Of a DNA stretch of 25,283 nucleotides, positions 8,336 through 15,301 are shown one piece after another. Origin of the DNA: JAGTVG01 sp964389805 (lineage in GTDB: Bacteria; Bacteroidota; Bacteroidia; Cytophagales; Cyclobacteriaceae); the NCBI GenBank assembly GCA_964389805.1, contig CAYMFU010000073.1:1-25283 (forward strand), in the 5' to 3' direction. Positions within the stretch are counted from its first letter, which is position 1; every line of letters begins with the position of its first letter. The translations under genes and the position numbers were made by a program. Under the pieces are notes generated by a model. The model was not told the origin of the DNA. It saw only the letters and a list, made by a program, of their open reading frames with translations, and ran no database searches.

Positions 8336-9370
8336 TTATATTATATAACTTTTATCTTGAAATTTAATTCTCCCTTTCGAAAATATTTTGCCTCCGGAGG
8401 ATTTCCCTTTTCTTCTCAACTTTTGTTCATCTTTCGGAAGTTTAATTATATCCTTGCAATCATTTGAACAGCAGCCATCATATAGTGAGGCACATTCTTC
8501 ACATTGAATGAATAATACATTACAAGCGACATTTTTACAATTCGTATGAGCATCAGATGGTTTGCCACATTGATGGCAATAAGATATCACATCATTGGAT
8601 ATAAGTTCTCCCAACCGTTCATCGAATACAAAGTTTTTACCTATATATTTATTTTCAAGACCCTTGTTTTTTACATCTCTTGCATATTTTATAATTCCAC
8701 CTTCAAGTTGATAGATGTTGGGAAATCCCAGATGTTTGAAATATGCACTTGCTTTTTCACAACGAATACCCCCAGTGCAATACATTATAATGTTTTTGTT
8801 AATCTTATTTTTAAGTTCTCATACTACAATTCTCAAAGCATCCTGGAATGTATCCGCATCCGGACGATATGCATTCTTAAAATGTCCCACTTCACTTTCG
8901 TAGTGGTTTCTCATATCAACAATCATTGTATCTTTCGTCTGCGACAGATTATTGAATTCTTCAGCGCTTAAGTGCTTTCCAAGATTTGTAACATCAAAAG
9001 TGTCATCATTAAGTCCATCGGACAAAATCTTTTCTCTTATTTTAATTTTCAGTTTGAAGAAAGATTTTCCATTATCTTCTATAGCCATGTTTAGCCTGAT
9101 ATTGTTAAGAAATGAAACATCTTCAATTGCAGACTTGAACAGATCAAAGTTTTTTTCAGGGACACTGATTTGTGCGTTTATTCCCTCGCTGGCTAAATAG
9201 ATTCTTCCATAAACCGCTATGCGATCCAGAATCACATAAAGATGGTCCCTGAATAGCGATACATTTTTTAAGTGGACATATTTATAAAAGGATATGGTAG
9301 TTCGCTTTTCTTTGCTTGCAATAAGCCTTTTTTTGAGGATCCTTGAATCGATCTTATTGTATAACTTCAT
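8336..9370 (-). pseudogene. trhO: trhO, tRNA uridine-34 hydroxylase, interrupted by in-frame TGA
   Basis: Two consecutive minus-strand frames, 9370-8819 (183 codons) and 8785-8336 (149 codons), are the two halves of one rhodanese-family tRNA hydroxylase (YceA/TrhO). They are in the same frame, separated only by a TGA at 8821-8819 and 11 sense codons (ELKNKINKNII) that also match the family. Read through, the product would be 344 residues, close to the 350 of E. coli YceA. The N-terminal half has the ferredoxin-like domain (YLASEGINAQIS). The C-terminal half has the rhodanese active loop YCTGGIRC (Cys198) and the family tail GKNFVFDERLGE and CHQCG. TrhO makes 5-hydroxyuridine at tRNA wobble position 34. 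The stop falls just before the active-site strand, so the first fragment should be inactive. It may be a recent nonsense mutation or a sequence error. Confidence 0.88.
8819..8821 (-). other. trhO: In-frame TGA stop inside trhO
   Basis: The minus-strand context is ATT GTA GTA TGA GAA CTT AAA, giving I-V-V-stop-E-L-K. Flanking residues on both sides align with TrhO without any insertion or deletion; by recall of the E. coli protein, the stop occupies the position of a surface Glu. The 40 nt after the TGA are A/T-rich and show no hairpin that could act as a bacterial SECIS. TGA ends other genes here (yidD at 10724 and the small membrane protein at 11025), so the code is standard. Confidence 0.85.
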
Positions 9371-9426
9371 TGGCTGTGATTAATTGATTCCATCCCGCAT
9401 GGGGATAATCTTTATTAAACAAACAG

Positions 9427-9434
9427 CAAATCTA
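9427..9434 (-). promoter_or_regulatory. Candidate -7 box (TAGATTTG) ahead of trhO
   Basis: The minus-strand sequence TAGATTTG matches the Bacteroidota consensus TAnnTTTG exactly and lies 57 nt upstream of the trhO ATG. It overlaps the TAG stop of the preceding gene. No -33 TTG at the usual spacing was seen, so this is a weak call. Confidence 0.35.
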
Positions 9435-10040
9435 GTTATTTGGTTTTAATTCTCCTCTAAGATATAATTTGTATTGATCGCAGGTAATAAATCCACTACC
9501 TGTACAATAAGGGCAAGTCTGGTATAAGACATCATTCATTTTGCCGGGTTTAAGAAGCACCCCTTCTCCGAGGCAAATGGGGCATTTAAAATGGGTATGT
9601 CCTTTACAATCAAATTCGTTAGATTTAGTGAGTTCAGAAATCACCTTATCTGAATTTTTGTCAGATTCCAATTTATATGCCATTTCAGCACGGTTCAAAT
9701 ACTCAACACATTCTTCAAAATATCTGCCCTTGGTACCTTTTAGTTCTATATATTTATTCAGCCAGTTGATACTTTGTTTATACTGATCCAGAAAATATGA
9801 ATTCTTTCCGAAATAGAAGCTTATTTCAGCAGGTAAAACATCAAGATTTCTCAAGGCTTTCTTAAATTTCCTATCGGCTTCCATGTAATTACCAGCATCC
9901 ATTAAATTCACGCCTTCTTCTATTTCCAATAGCAAAGATTGAGTTGATACAGCCTGTGAAAAAACCGAAATGTTTATTCCAGGTATTGAGATTATCAGAA
10001 CAGTAAGAAATCTGATTATATGTAGTTTATTATTCAACAT
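9432..10040 (-). CDS. Exported TPR-like protein with C-terminal DnaJ-type zinc finger
   Basis: 202 residues. The N-terminus (LLHIIR-like basic start, then hydrophobic 10-27, with FSQA near 27-30) is a signal peptide. Residues about 35-125 are helical with TPR-like spacing (NLMDAGNYMEADRKFKKALR, then YKQSINWLNKYIEL). The C-terminus has CPICLGEG (153-160) and CPYCTGSG (176-183), two CxxCxGxG motifs like half of the DnaJ cysteine-rich domain, with further Cys at 145 and 187. These should bind zinc and contact unfolded protein or another partner. The gene begins 15 nt after the recR stop, so the two are probably co-transcribed, and trhO follows 61 nt further on. A zinc finger of this type on an exported protein is unusual. 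No specific function can be given. Confidence 0.75.
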   Translation of the reverse strand: MLNNKLHIIRFLTVLIISIPGINISVFSQAVSTQSLLLEIEEGVNLMDAGNYMEADRKFKKALRNLDVLPAEISFYFGKNSYFLDQYKQSINWLNKYIELKGTKGRYFEECVEYLNRAEMAYKLESDKNSDKVISELTKSNEFDCKGHTHFKCPICLGEGVLLKPGKMNDVLYQTCPYCTGSGFITCDQYKLYLRGELKPNN

Positions 10041-10055
10041 CTTCTAATCCAACTA

Positions 10056-10673
10056 TTAATCGTCACTTAAATCGTAAGAAATACGTTTTACTATACTTCT
10101 GCCCAGCGTTATTTCATCAGCGAATTCCAACTCACCTCCAATAGGAATGCCCCGAGCTATAGTGGTGATCTTTACATTAAAGGGTTTTAATTTTTTTGCC
10201 AGGTAAAAAGCAGTTGTATCTCCCTCCATATTAGTACTAAGTGCCAGAATAATTTCTTTTACGTTGTATTCAGCATTTTGGATGCGGTCAATAAGCGACT
10301 GTATGTTAAGATCTTCCGGCCCGATCCCATCGATAGGTGAAATAAGTCCTCCTATTACATGAAACAGACCATTATATTGAGCGGTATGTTGTATAGCCAT
10401 AATATCCGGTGTATCCTCCACCACACAAATTACAGAAGTATCTTTTTTTGGCGTGATACATGTACATTCCTCAGTATCGCTTATCATATGACAGATCCTG
10501 CAATATTTTGTTTCATTTCTTAATTTTTGCAAGGCTTCTGAAAGAGAGTCAGTAAACTCTGGTTTCTCTTTTAAAAGCTTTAACACTACTCGTAAAGCAG
10601 ATTTCTTGCCAATTCCTGGTAGTTTGCTTATTTCATTTACGGCATTCTCTATAAGTACTGTTGGATATTCCAT
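10056..10673 (-). CDS. recR: Recombination mediator RecR
   Basis: 205 residues, very near the usual 200. A helix-hairpin-helix region (ISKLPGIGKKSALRVV, 15-30) is followed by a four-Cys zinc site (C58, C61, C70, C72). The Toprim domain has VVEDTPD (Glu86) and the conserved GGLISPIDGIGPEDL stretch. The tail GIPIGGELEFADEITLGRS is a RecR signature. RecR works with RecO and RecF to load RecA on gapped, SSB-coated DNA. It lies 50 nt downstream of yidD and has its own candidate promoter in that gap. The zinc-finger protein gene follows 15 nt later. I see no defect. Confidence 0.97.
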   Translation of the reverse strand: MEYPTVLIENAVNEISKLPGIGKKSALRVVLKLLKEKPEFTDSLSEALQKLRNETKYCRICHMISDTEECTCITPKKDTSVICVVEDTPDIMAIQHTAQYNGLFHVIGGLISPIDGIGPEDLNIQSLIDRIQNAEYNVKEIILALSTNMEGDTTAFYLAKKLKPFNVKITTIARGIPIGGELEFADEITLGRSIVKRISYDLSDD

Positions 10674-10697
10674 CTAATTCACATCCTTAATTCGTTG

Positions 10698-10705
10698 CAA
10701 AAATA
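10698..10705 (-). promoter_or_regulatory. Candidate -7 box (TATTTTTG) for recR
   Basis: On the minus strand TATTTTTG matches TAnnTTTG and is followed by CAACG. It ends 24 nt upstream of the recR ATG (10673), inside the yidD-recR gap. That would give a short leader of roughly 15-20 nt. No convincing -33 element was found. Confidence 0.45.
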
Positions 10706-10723
10706 ATATAATATTTGTTTGAA

Positions 10724-10981
10724 TCAGCTACTATTGGATTTGTTATGCTTCCTTTTTGGATTTAAGGGAACAGGATCATACCCATGTGTACCCCATGGGT
10801 GACACCGGGAAAGTCGCTTCATTCCCATCCAGATTCCTTTGAAAGGTCCCCATTCATTGATTGCATCTATTGTGTATTGGGAACATGTAGGTGTATGCCG
10901 GCAATGATTTCCCAGGTAAGGTGAAATAGCCACCTGGTAAATCTGTACAAATCCAGTTAATATTTTCGAAAGTATGGCCAA
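10724..10981 (-). CDS. yidD: YidD, membrane-protein insertion efficiency factor
   Basis: 85 residues, the normal size. The core pattern is present: an amphipathic N-terminal helix, SPYLGNHCRHTPTCSQY (C27, C33), then GPFKGIWMGMKRLSRCHPW (C60) and the GYDPVP tail. YidD is a small inner-leaflet protein that aids YidC-dependent insertion. The start is TTG at 10981-10979: the preceding in-frame codon is TAG (10984-10982), and the first in-frame GTG lies inside the conserved helix, so no upstream ATG is possible. A TATCTTTG box ends 8 nt before this TTG, which makes the mRNA almost leaderless. The stop is TGA. The basic, Ser/Asn-rich tail (KRKHNKSNSS) is slightly extended. Confidence 0.95.
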   Translation of the reverse strand: MAILSKILTGFVQIYQVAISPYLGNHCRHTPTCSQYTIDAINEWGPFKGIWMGMKRLSRCHPWGTHGYDPVPLNPKRKHNKSNSS

Positions 10982-10988
10982 CTAGGTG

Positions 10989-10996
10989 CAAAGATA
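10989..10996 (-). promoter_or_regulatory. -7 box (TATCTTTG) for yidD
   Basis: The minus strand reads TATCTTTGCACC, an exact match to TAnnTTTG with the CA that often follows it in Bacteroidota. It ends 8 nt before the TTG start of yidD. The nearest upstream TTG (11014-11012) is 15 nt from the box, shorter than the usual spacing of about 19. Confidence 0.6.
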
Positions 10997-11024
10997 CTTT
11001 AAATCCAGGATCAATAGATCGGGT

Positions 11025-11273
11025 TCATTTTTTTCTGAATCCATTAATGATCACCAGGATATAAAATACAGCCGCCCACCAACCTGCAAGAGCAAGATAA
11101 ATAACAATAATGGTTTCCTCAATTTTCCATCTTCCCAGATAGGAATTCTGATTTATGATATCCAGATAAATATTTGGACTTATTATGCCAGGAACAATAA
11201 ATGCAAATAAAATGCCCATTACCCAAAGCAATCTTTTCCATCCTGCATTTAATCTTTTGTAAAGCTTTATCAT
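11025..11273 (-). CDS. Small two-helix membrane protein, function unknown
   Basis: 82 residues. A basic, amphipathic start (MIKLYKRLNAGWKRLLW) leads into a first TM helix at about 17-33. A polar loop follows (NIYLDIINQNSYLGRWKIEE), then a second TM helix at about 53-75 and a basic end (GFRKK). Composition and charge placement suggest a genuine inner-membrane protein with both ends in the cytoplasm. I do not recognise the family. It is 43 nt upstream of yidD on the same strand, but yidD has its own -7 box in that gap. The stop codon is TGA. The 220 nt upstream are shared with the divergent L,D-transpeptidase gene. Confidence 0.65.
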   Translation of the reverse strand: MIKLYKRLNAGWKRLLWVMGILFAFIVPGIISPNIYLDIINQNSYLGRWKIEETIIVIYLALAGWWAAVFYILVIINGFRKK

Positions 11274-11378
11274 AGATATCTATCCCCGAGGAAATAAAAA
11301 GTTATCGAAGGTAAACAATTTACTAAAAAAAGAAAAAATCCAATTAACACATTCTATAAAAAATCTGGCGGAAACCAA

Positions 11379-11408
11379 CTTAATTTGTACTTTCCCAAGT
11401 TAATTAAG
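11379..11408. repeat. Imperfect inverted repeat between divergent genes
   Basis: CTTAATT (11379-11385) pairs with AATTAAG (11402-11408), and inside it ACTT (11389-11392) pairs with AAGT (11397-11400) around TCCC. It lies between two divergent genes, so it is not a terminator for either; an operator or leader structure is possible. Confidence 0.35.
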
Positions 11409-11472
11409 CCAAAACTGGCCTAAAAAAATTATTCTAGCTACTTGTATAGAGTATTTTATATATAAAATGCTG

Positions 11473-11480
11473 TACCTTTG
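11473..11480 (+). promoter_or_regulatory. -7 box (TACCTTTG) for the L,D-transpeptidase gene
   Basis: TACCTTTGCA is an exact TAnnTTTG match followed by CA, like the yidD box. Transcription would start near 11484-11488, giving a leader of about 36-40 nt to the ATG at 11524. This favours that ATG over the TTG at 11494. Confidence 0.6.
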
Positions 11481-11523
11481 CAAATATCAATAGTTGAATA
11501 TTCAGGGAAAGAGAAAAAGATTT

Positions 11524-12192
11524 ATGAATGTAGCAGGACTTCTTTTATTGATATTTCTAAATGGAACCGGCAAAATCTCATCAGGAACTGATTACCATTT
11601 GTTGATAGAGTATAATTTGCTTGGTGAGCATAAACCTTCATGGGAGGCCTACTCCCAGGCGCTCAAAGGGTATAAAGAAATTCAGGAGGAGCAAAACCTC
11701 AATGAAAACAAACCTTATCTTACGATAATTGATTTTACACTTCCTTCATTTAAAAAACGGCTCTGGTTGATCGATATGGCATCCAGTACTATTTTGTATA
11801 ATACATATGTCGCTCATGGTAAAAATTCAGGGGATATTATGGCAGAGAGGTTTTCCAATACACCTCAGTCTTATCAAAGCAGTTTGGGATTTTATTTGAC
11901 AGGAGATACATATCATGGTAAAAATGGGTATTCCTTATATCTGAAAGGATTGGAAAAGGGGATAAACGACAAGGCGATGGACAGGGCTATCGTGATGCAT
12001 GGGGCCTGGTATGCCAATGAATCCATGATCAAAAAGTTTGGCAGGCTGGGCAGAAGCTATGGTTGTCCTTCTATCCCGGAAAATATACATAAAGAACTCA
12101 TTAATTCAATATCACACAACACCATTCTTTTTATTTACCATTCGAGTAAAGAATATCAGGCAAATTCCCGGTTTTTATTTGATTCTAATTAA
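11524..12192 (+). CDS. Exported murein L,D-transpeptidase catalytic-domain protein (YkuD_2 type)
   Basis: 222 residues from the ATG at 11524. I chose it over the in-frame TTG at 11494 because it gives a compact signal peptide (NVAGLLLLIFLNGTG), a purine-rich stretch GGGAAAGAGAAAAAG just upstream, and a plausible leader. The catalytic domain has IVMHGAWY (His159) and GRSYGCPSIP (Arg177, nucleophile Cys181), the signature of the YkuD_2 (DUF4215-unrelated) branch of L,D-transpeptidases. Preceding segments (AHGKNSGD, then SSLGFYLTGDTYHGKNGYSL) also fit that branch. It should act on peptidoglycan stem peptides in the periplasm, by cross-linking or by lipoprotein attachment. It is monocistronic, divergent from the small membrane protein gene and convergent with the RraA-family gene. 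Confidence 0.9.
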   Translation: MNVAGLLLLIFLNGTGKISSGTDYHLLIEYNLLGEHKPSWEAYSQALKGYKEIQEEQNLNENKPYLTIIDFTLPSFKKRLWLIDMASSTILYNTYVAHGKNSGDIMAERFSNTPQSYQSSLGFYLTGDTYHGKNGYSLYLKGLEKGINDKAMDRAIVMHGAWYANESMIKKFGRLGRSYGCPSIPENIHKELINSISHNTILFIYHSSKEYQANSRFLFDSN

Positions 12193-12264
12193 TAATCAGC
12201 ATTGCTTTTGATCTCTCATATGTGAGAACGAATATTGAAGATGATCCCTTTCAGTTTATATATC

Positions 12265-13191
12265 CTACCAGGTCCTGTTTTTCAGGTATTCATCAAGTTC
12301 TTCTCTACTCATTGGAAGTAAATCCGGATTTTCATCAATCCAATTCAAAAAGTCCTGTTTGATCTCATCAGACCATCGTCCATCGATCTGACCTGGAGTA
12401 TATGTACCTTCTTTTAACCGTAGATGTCCGAATTTATCTCTAATGCCTATAAATTCAGAATTGATAACAACCTTTTCCAGCAATTGGGGAGGGATAAATA
12501 TTACACCTTCTTTTTTAGCCAGAACAACATCCCCCGGAAATACAGTTGTTCTACCTATACGGATAGGGACATTGATTCCCGTCATCATTGTTTCACTCAG
12601 GAAGGAAGGATCCCAGCCTCTAACAAAGGCATTGAACCCATCAATCGCCTGAAGGCCTTCCAGGTCCCTTGATCCACCATCAAAAATTACACCGGTCTTT
12701 GATTTGGCATATATTGAATTCCCGAGGTTATCACCAATCAAGGTGCCATCAATTACTTTTCCAAAACAATCGGCAACATATACGTCACCTTCCTGAAGCA
12801 TATCAATCGGCCAGGAGTTCGAGGCTCCGATTCTTCCTTCAGAATGTCCTATATCCAGGATCTTTTTATTTATATCAGGACGTAAGGGCATATATTGTGC
12901 AGTCAAGGCCCTGCCAACAAATGGCTCATCTTCGTGTAACATTTCCCAGCCTGCTTCAAATTGGTTGTGGTAACCTTCACCTCTCATTACGCCCCATGCT
13001 TCCTCGATTGAAATATTCTTAAGTCTCTTTAATAATTCATCTGAAACTTTAGGTCGCCCATCGGGTGATCGTTCACCCGTCCATTCAGAAGTATAAAAAT
13101 CCAGTAATCCCCTGGAAACTTCAATCTGAGAAAATAGGGGAAAAGATACCAGTACACATAAAATTCCGGTTAATAAGCGCTTATTTTTCAT
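12265..13191 (-). CDS. Exported RraA-family protein (HMG aldolase-like fold)
   Basis: 308 residues. A clear signal peptide is present (1-21, LVSFPLFSQ), so unlike classical RraA this protein is periplasmic. The RraA/HMG-CHA aldolase fold is supported by GDVYVADCFGKVIDGTLIGDNL (key part 135-155) and the IFDGGSRD motif at 169-176, where Arg175 and Asp176 match the substrate and metal positions. VFPGDVVLAKKEGVIFIPP (217-235) is also typical. The family includes regulators of RNase E and 4-hydroxy-4-methyl-2-oxoglutarate aldolases; location and neighbours favour an enzyme. It lies 48 nt downstream of the BASS-type symporter gene on the same strand, so the two are probably one transcript. Extra helices at both ends make it longer than RraA (about 160). 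Confidence 0.85.
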   Translation of the reverse strand: MKNKRLLTGILCVLVSFPLFSQIEVSRGLLDFYTSEWTGERSPDGRPKVSDELLKRLKNISIEEAWGVMRGEGYHNQFEAGWEMLHEDEPFVGRALTAQYMPLRPDINKKILDIGHSEGRIGASNSWPIDMLQEGDVYVADCFGKVIDGTLIGDNLGNSIYAKSKTGVIFDGGSRDLEGLQAIDGFNAFVRGWDPSFLSETMMTGINVPIRIGRTTVFPGDVVLAKKEGVIFIPPQLLEKVVINSEFIGIRDKFGHLRLKEGTYTPGQIDGRWSDEIKQDFLNWIDENPDLLPMSREELDEYLKNRTW

Positions 13192-13239
13192 TTTAAATTA
13201 TGTTTATATATTATTTTTCCTGCACTTGTCTGGCAGCAT

Positions 13240-14532
13240 TTAATCATTATTTTCTTTATTTTTTGGTGGCTTGCCTCTCCAATAGGTAGCCAAAGATGAA
13301 CCAGTAATGTTCATTAATGGACCAAATATAGCAGGAGCAAGACCTACAGTTGCAATCTTACCCATTTGCAATGCAAGACCGGAAGCGAGCCCTCCATTTT
13401 GCATCCCCACTTCAAAGGCTACTGTTCTGCAATCCTTTTCTGACATTTTAAATAATTTGGCAAAGAAATATCCCAGGGAATATCCTGCAAGATTATGAAT
13501 CAGAGTAGCTAATATCAACAATAAACCTACATCCAGAAGACTATCCCTGCCAGCTGCTGTGATGATTGTTATAATAACTGCAATTCCAGCCATGGATACA
13601 AATGACAATACCTTATCCATCCAGGTTTCAAAATCCCTGAATATAGCCTTTAAGGCGGAAGCTACAACAATAGGTAAAACGAAGAACCAGATCATATCTT
13701 TAATAAATGACATGCCAGCTACCTGTAAGCTAACTTCGGCTGATTTTAGATAAATGATATTTTTGAGCACAATTACAGCTAAATAGGATAGAAGTTGAAT
13801 CAATTTACCCCGGTTTGAAATTATACCTTTTGAAAAAAGATTAAAGATAAAACCTGCAATTATAGGGAGGATCATCATATTGATAATATCCAGCATCATG
13901 GACCAGAACTTGATTTCTATATATTGCCCAGCCAGTGTTTTCATCAATAGTGGAGTCATTAACGGTGACAATAAGGTTGCAATTGCAGCCAGTGTAACAG
14001 CCAGGGCCAAATTAGCTTTTGCAATATATGACATCACATTAGAAGCCAGTCCACTTGGAGCACAACCAATGAGAAGTACACCTGCAGCAATTTCAGTAGG
14101 AAAATTAAACATGTACGCAATTGTAAAACCTACTAATGGCATGATGCTGTATTGTGAAACAATCCCAATTATTACGCCTTTGGGCATTTTGATTACCCCG
14201 GCAAAATCATTAACACTCATTTGAGATCCCATGCCGAACATGATGATTTGCAGGAGGGGGACAATAAGCTTCTTAAATTCAAAGCTGCCAATGTTCGTAA
14301 AATACTCTGGATAATACATTGAAGCTGTTACAGCGGCAAAGATCCATATTGTGTATGAAAAACTTTTTAATCTGGGAAATCCCTGGAAACTTATGGCTAG
14401 TGCTACAAAAAATCCTGTGAGAAAAGGCCCTGTAAGTGTTTCCTTGCCTGTAAAATAAAAAAACAGAAATATAGCCAGACAAATAAATGAGAAGGCCATT
14501 AATAATCTGGAGATGATGTTATATTTTATCAT
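13240..14532 (-). CDS. Bile acid:sodium symporter (BASS) family transporter
   Basis: 430 residues and strongly hydrophobic. The two crossover/Na+-site motifs of the family are present: GCAPSGLASNVMSYIAKAN at 156-174 and FEVGMQNGGLASGLA at 373-387. About ten family helices run from residue 87 onward. Residues 1-80 add two or three further hydrophobic segments before the usual start. Family members take up organic anions, including bile acids, pyruvate, pantoate and other carboxylates, with Na+. The RraA-family gene follows in the same direction and an enolase-superfamily remnant lies divergently upstream. This suggests uptake of a carboxylate or sugar-acid. The 129 nt upstream show no clear TAnnTTTG box. 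Confidence 0.9.
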   Translation of the reverse strand: MIKYNIISRLLMAFSFICLAIFLFFYFTGKETLTGPFLTGFFVALAISFQGFPRLKSFSYTIWIFAAVTASMYYPEYFTNIGSFEFKKLIVPLLQIIMFGMGSQMSVNDFAGVIKMPKGVIIGIVSQYSIMPLVGFTIAYMFNFPTEIAAGVLLIGCAPSGLASNVMSYIAKANLALAVTLAAIATLLSPLMTPLLMKTLAGQYIEIKFWSMMLDIINMMILPIIAGFIFNLFSKGIISNRGKLIQLLSYLAVIVLKNIIYLKSAEVSLQVAGMSFIKDMIWFFVLPIVVASALKAIFRDFETWMDKVLSFVSMAGIAVIITIITAAGRDSLLDVGLLLILATLIHNLAGYSLGYFFAKLFKMSEKDCRTVAFEVGMQNGGLASGLALQMGKIATVGLAPAIFGPLMNITGSSLATYWRGKPPKNKENND

Positions 14533-14661
14533 AAAAGTATATTAAACCTGTAAAAACAATGAAAATAATAGAATCCCTTTTAAAAGTGCCTAAATATTAA
14601 AAAATTAGGGAGATCATTTTTAATACCTGAAAAAACTAAAAATTCTTAAACTTTTCCAATT

Positions 14662-15292
14662 ATGAAGGATAAATTATTGAAATCAAATTTATATCCCGTA
14701 CAAAATACGATTGATTCAAATAAAGGTAGCCGACGGGATTTCATCCAAAAGGCTGGAATGGGTGGCCTGGCTTGAGGATATGATCCCATGGTTTTATGTG
14801 GACAAATGGCGACAGATCACTGAAGCGATAAATACTCCCACTCTGACAGGAGAAGATACCTATCTGTTAAAAGGATTTAAGGAACTTATAGACAAACGGG
14901 CTGTAGATATGGTACATCCTGACCTGGCATCTGCCGGGGGTATTCTGGAAACTAAGAAAATCGGGGATTATGCTGAAAAAAATGGCAAAGCTATGGCCCT
15001 TCACTTTGCAGGAACGCCCATTTCATTCATGGCGAACGTTCATAGCGCAGCAGCGACAGAGAATTTTGTTGCTCTGGAACACCATGATGTGGATACACCC
15101 TGGTGGGAAGACCTTGTGACCGGTGACAAACCACTAGTTGAGAAAGGTTATGTAAAAGTCCCCGAAAAACCTGGCCTGGGTGTTGATCTCAATGAAGAAG
15201 TTATCAAAGAGCATCTAAGGGAGGGTGAGAAGTATTTTGCACCAACTCCCGAGTGGGATAAGGATCAATCCTGGGACCGAACCTGGAGTTAG
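14662..15292 (+). pseudogene. Enolase-superfamily (mandelate racemase/MLE-like) gene with internal deletion
   Basis: The start at 14662 reads 37 codons with a twin-arginine signal (SRRDFIQKAGMGGLA, Arg24-Arg25) and ends at TGA (14773-14775). From about 14765, in another frame, the C-terminal half of an enolase-superfamily protein continues to TAG at 15290-15292. Its motifs are WLEDMIPW, LTGEDTYLLKGF (metal-site Glu region), VDMVHPDLASAGGILETKK (Asp/Lys region) and MALHFAGTPISFMANVHSAA (catalytic His region). The N-terminal capping domain and first barrel strands, roughly 200 residues, are absent. A single out-of-frame deletion around 14764-14772 explains the structure. A restart at internal codons (for example ATT at 14711) would lack half the barrel and is unlikely to be active. 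The intact ancestor was probably a sugar-acid dehydratase or racemase. Confidence 0.87.
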
Positions 15293-15301
15293 GTCGAAAA
15301 T

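Noticed and set aside
8775..8821. Selenocysteine or other programmed recoding at the trhO TGA
   Set aside because: The sequence after the TGA is A/T-rich with no hairpin usable as a bacterial SECIS, and the position corresponds to a surface residue, not a redox Cys.
8786..8821. Frameshift as the cause of the split trhO
   Set aside because: Both halves and the 11 codons between them are in one frame; only the TGA separates them.
10724..11273. TGA read as a sense codon throughout the genome
   Set aside because: yidD and the small membrane protein both end with TGA at the expected length.
11494..11523. TTG at 11494 as start of the L,D-transpeptidase
   Set aside because: It lies within a few nt of the expected transcription start and adds a charged stretch before the signal peptide; the ATG at 11524 fits better.
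12213..12226. TCTCA-TATG-TGAGA hairpin as terminator between convergent genes
   Set aside because: Only five pairs and no T-run on either side.
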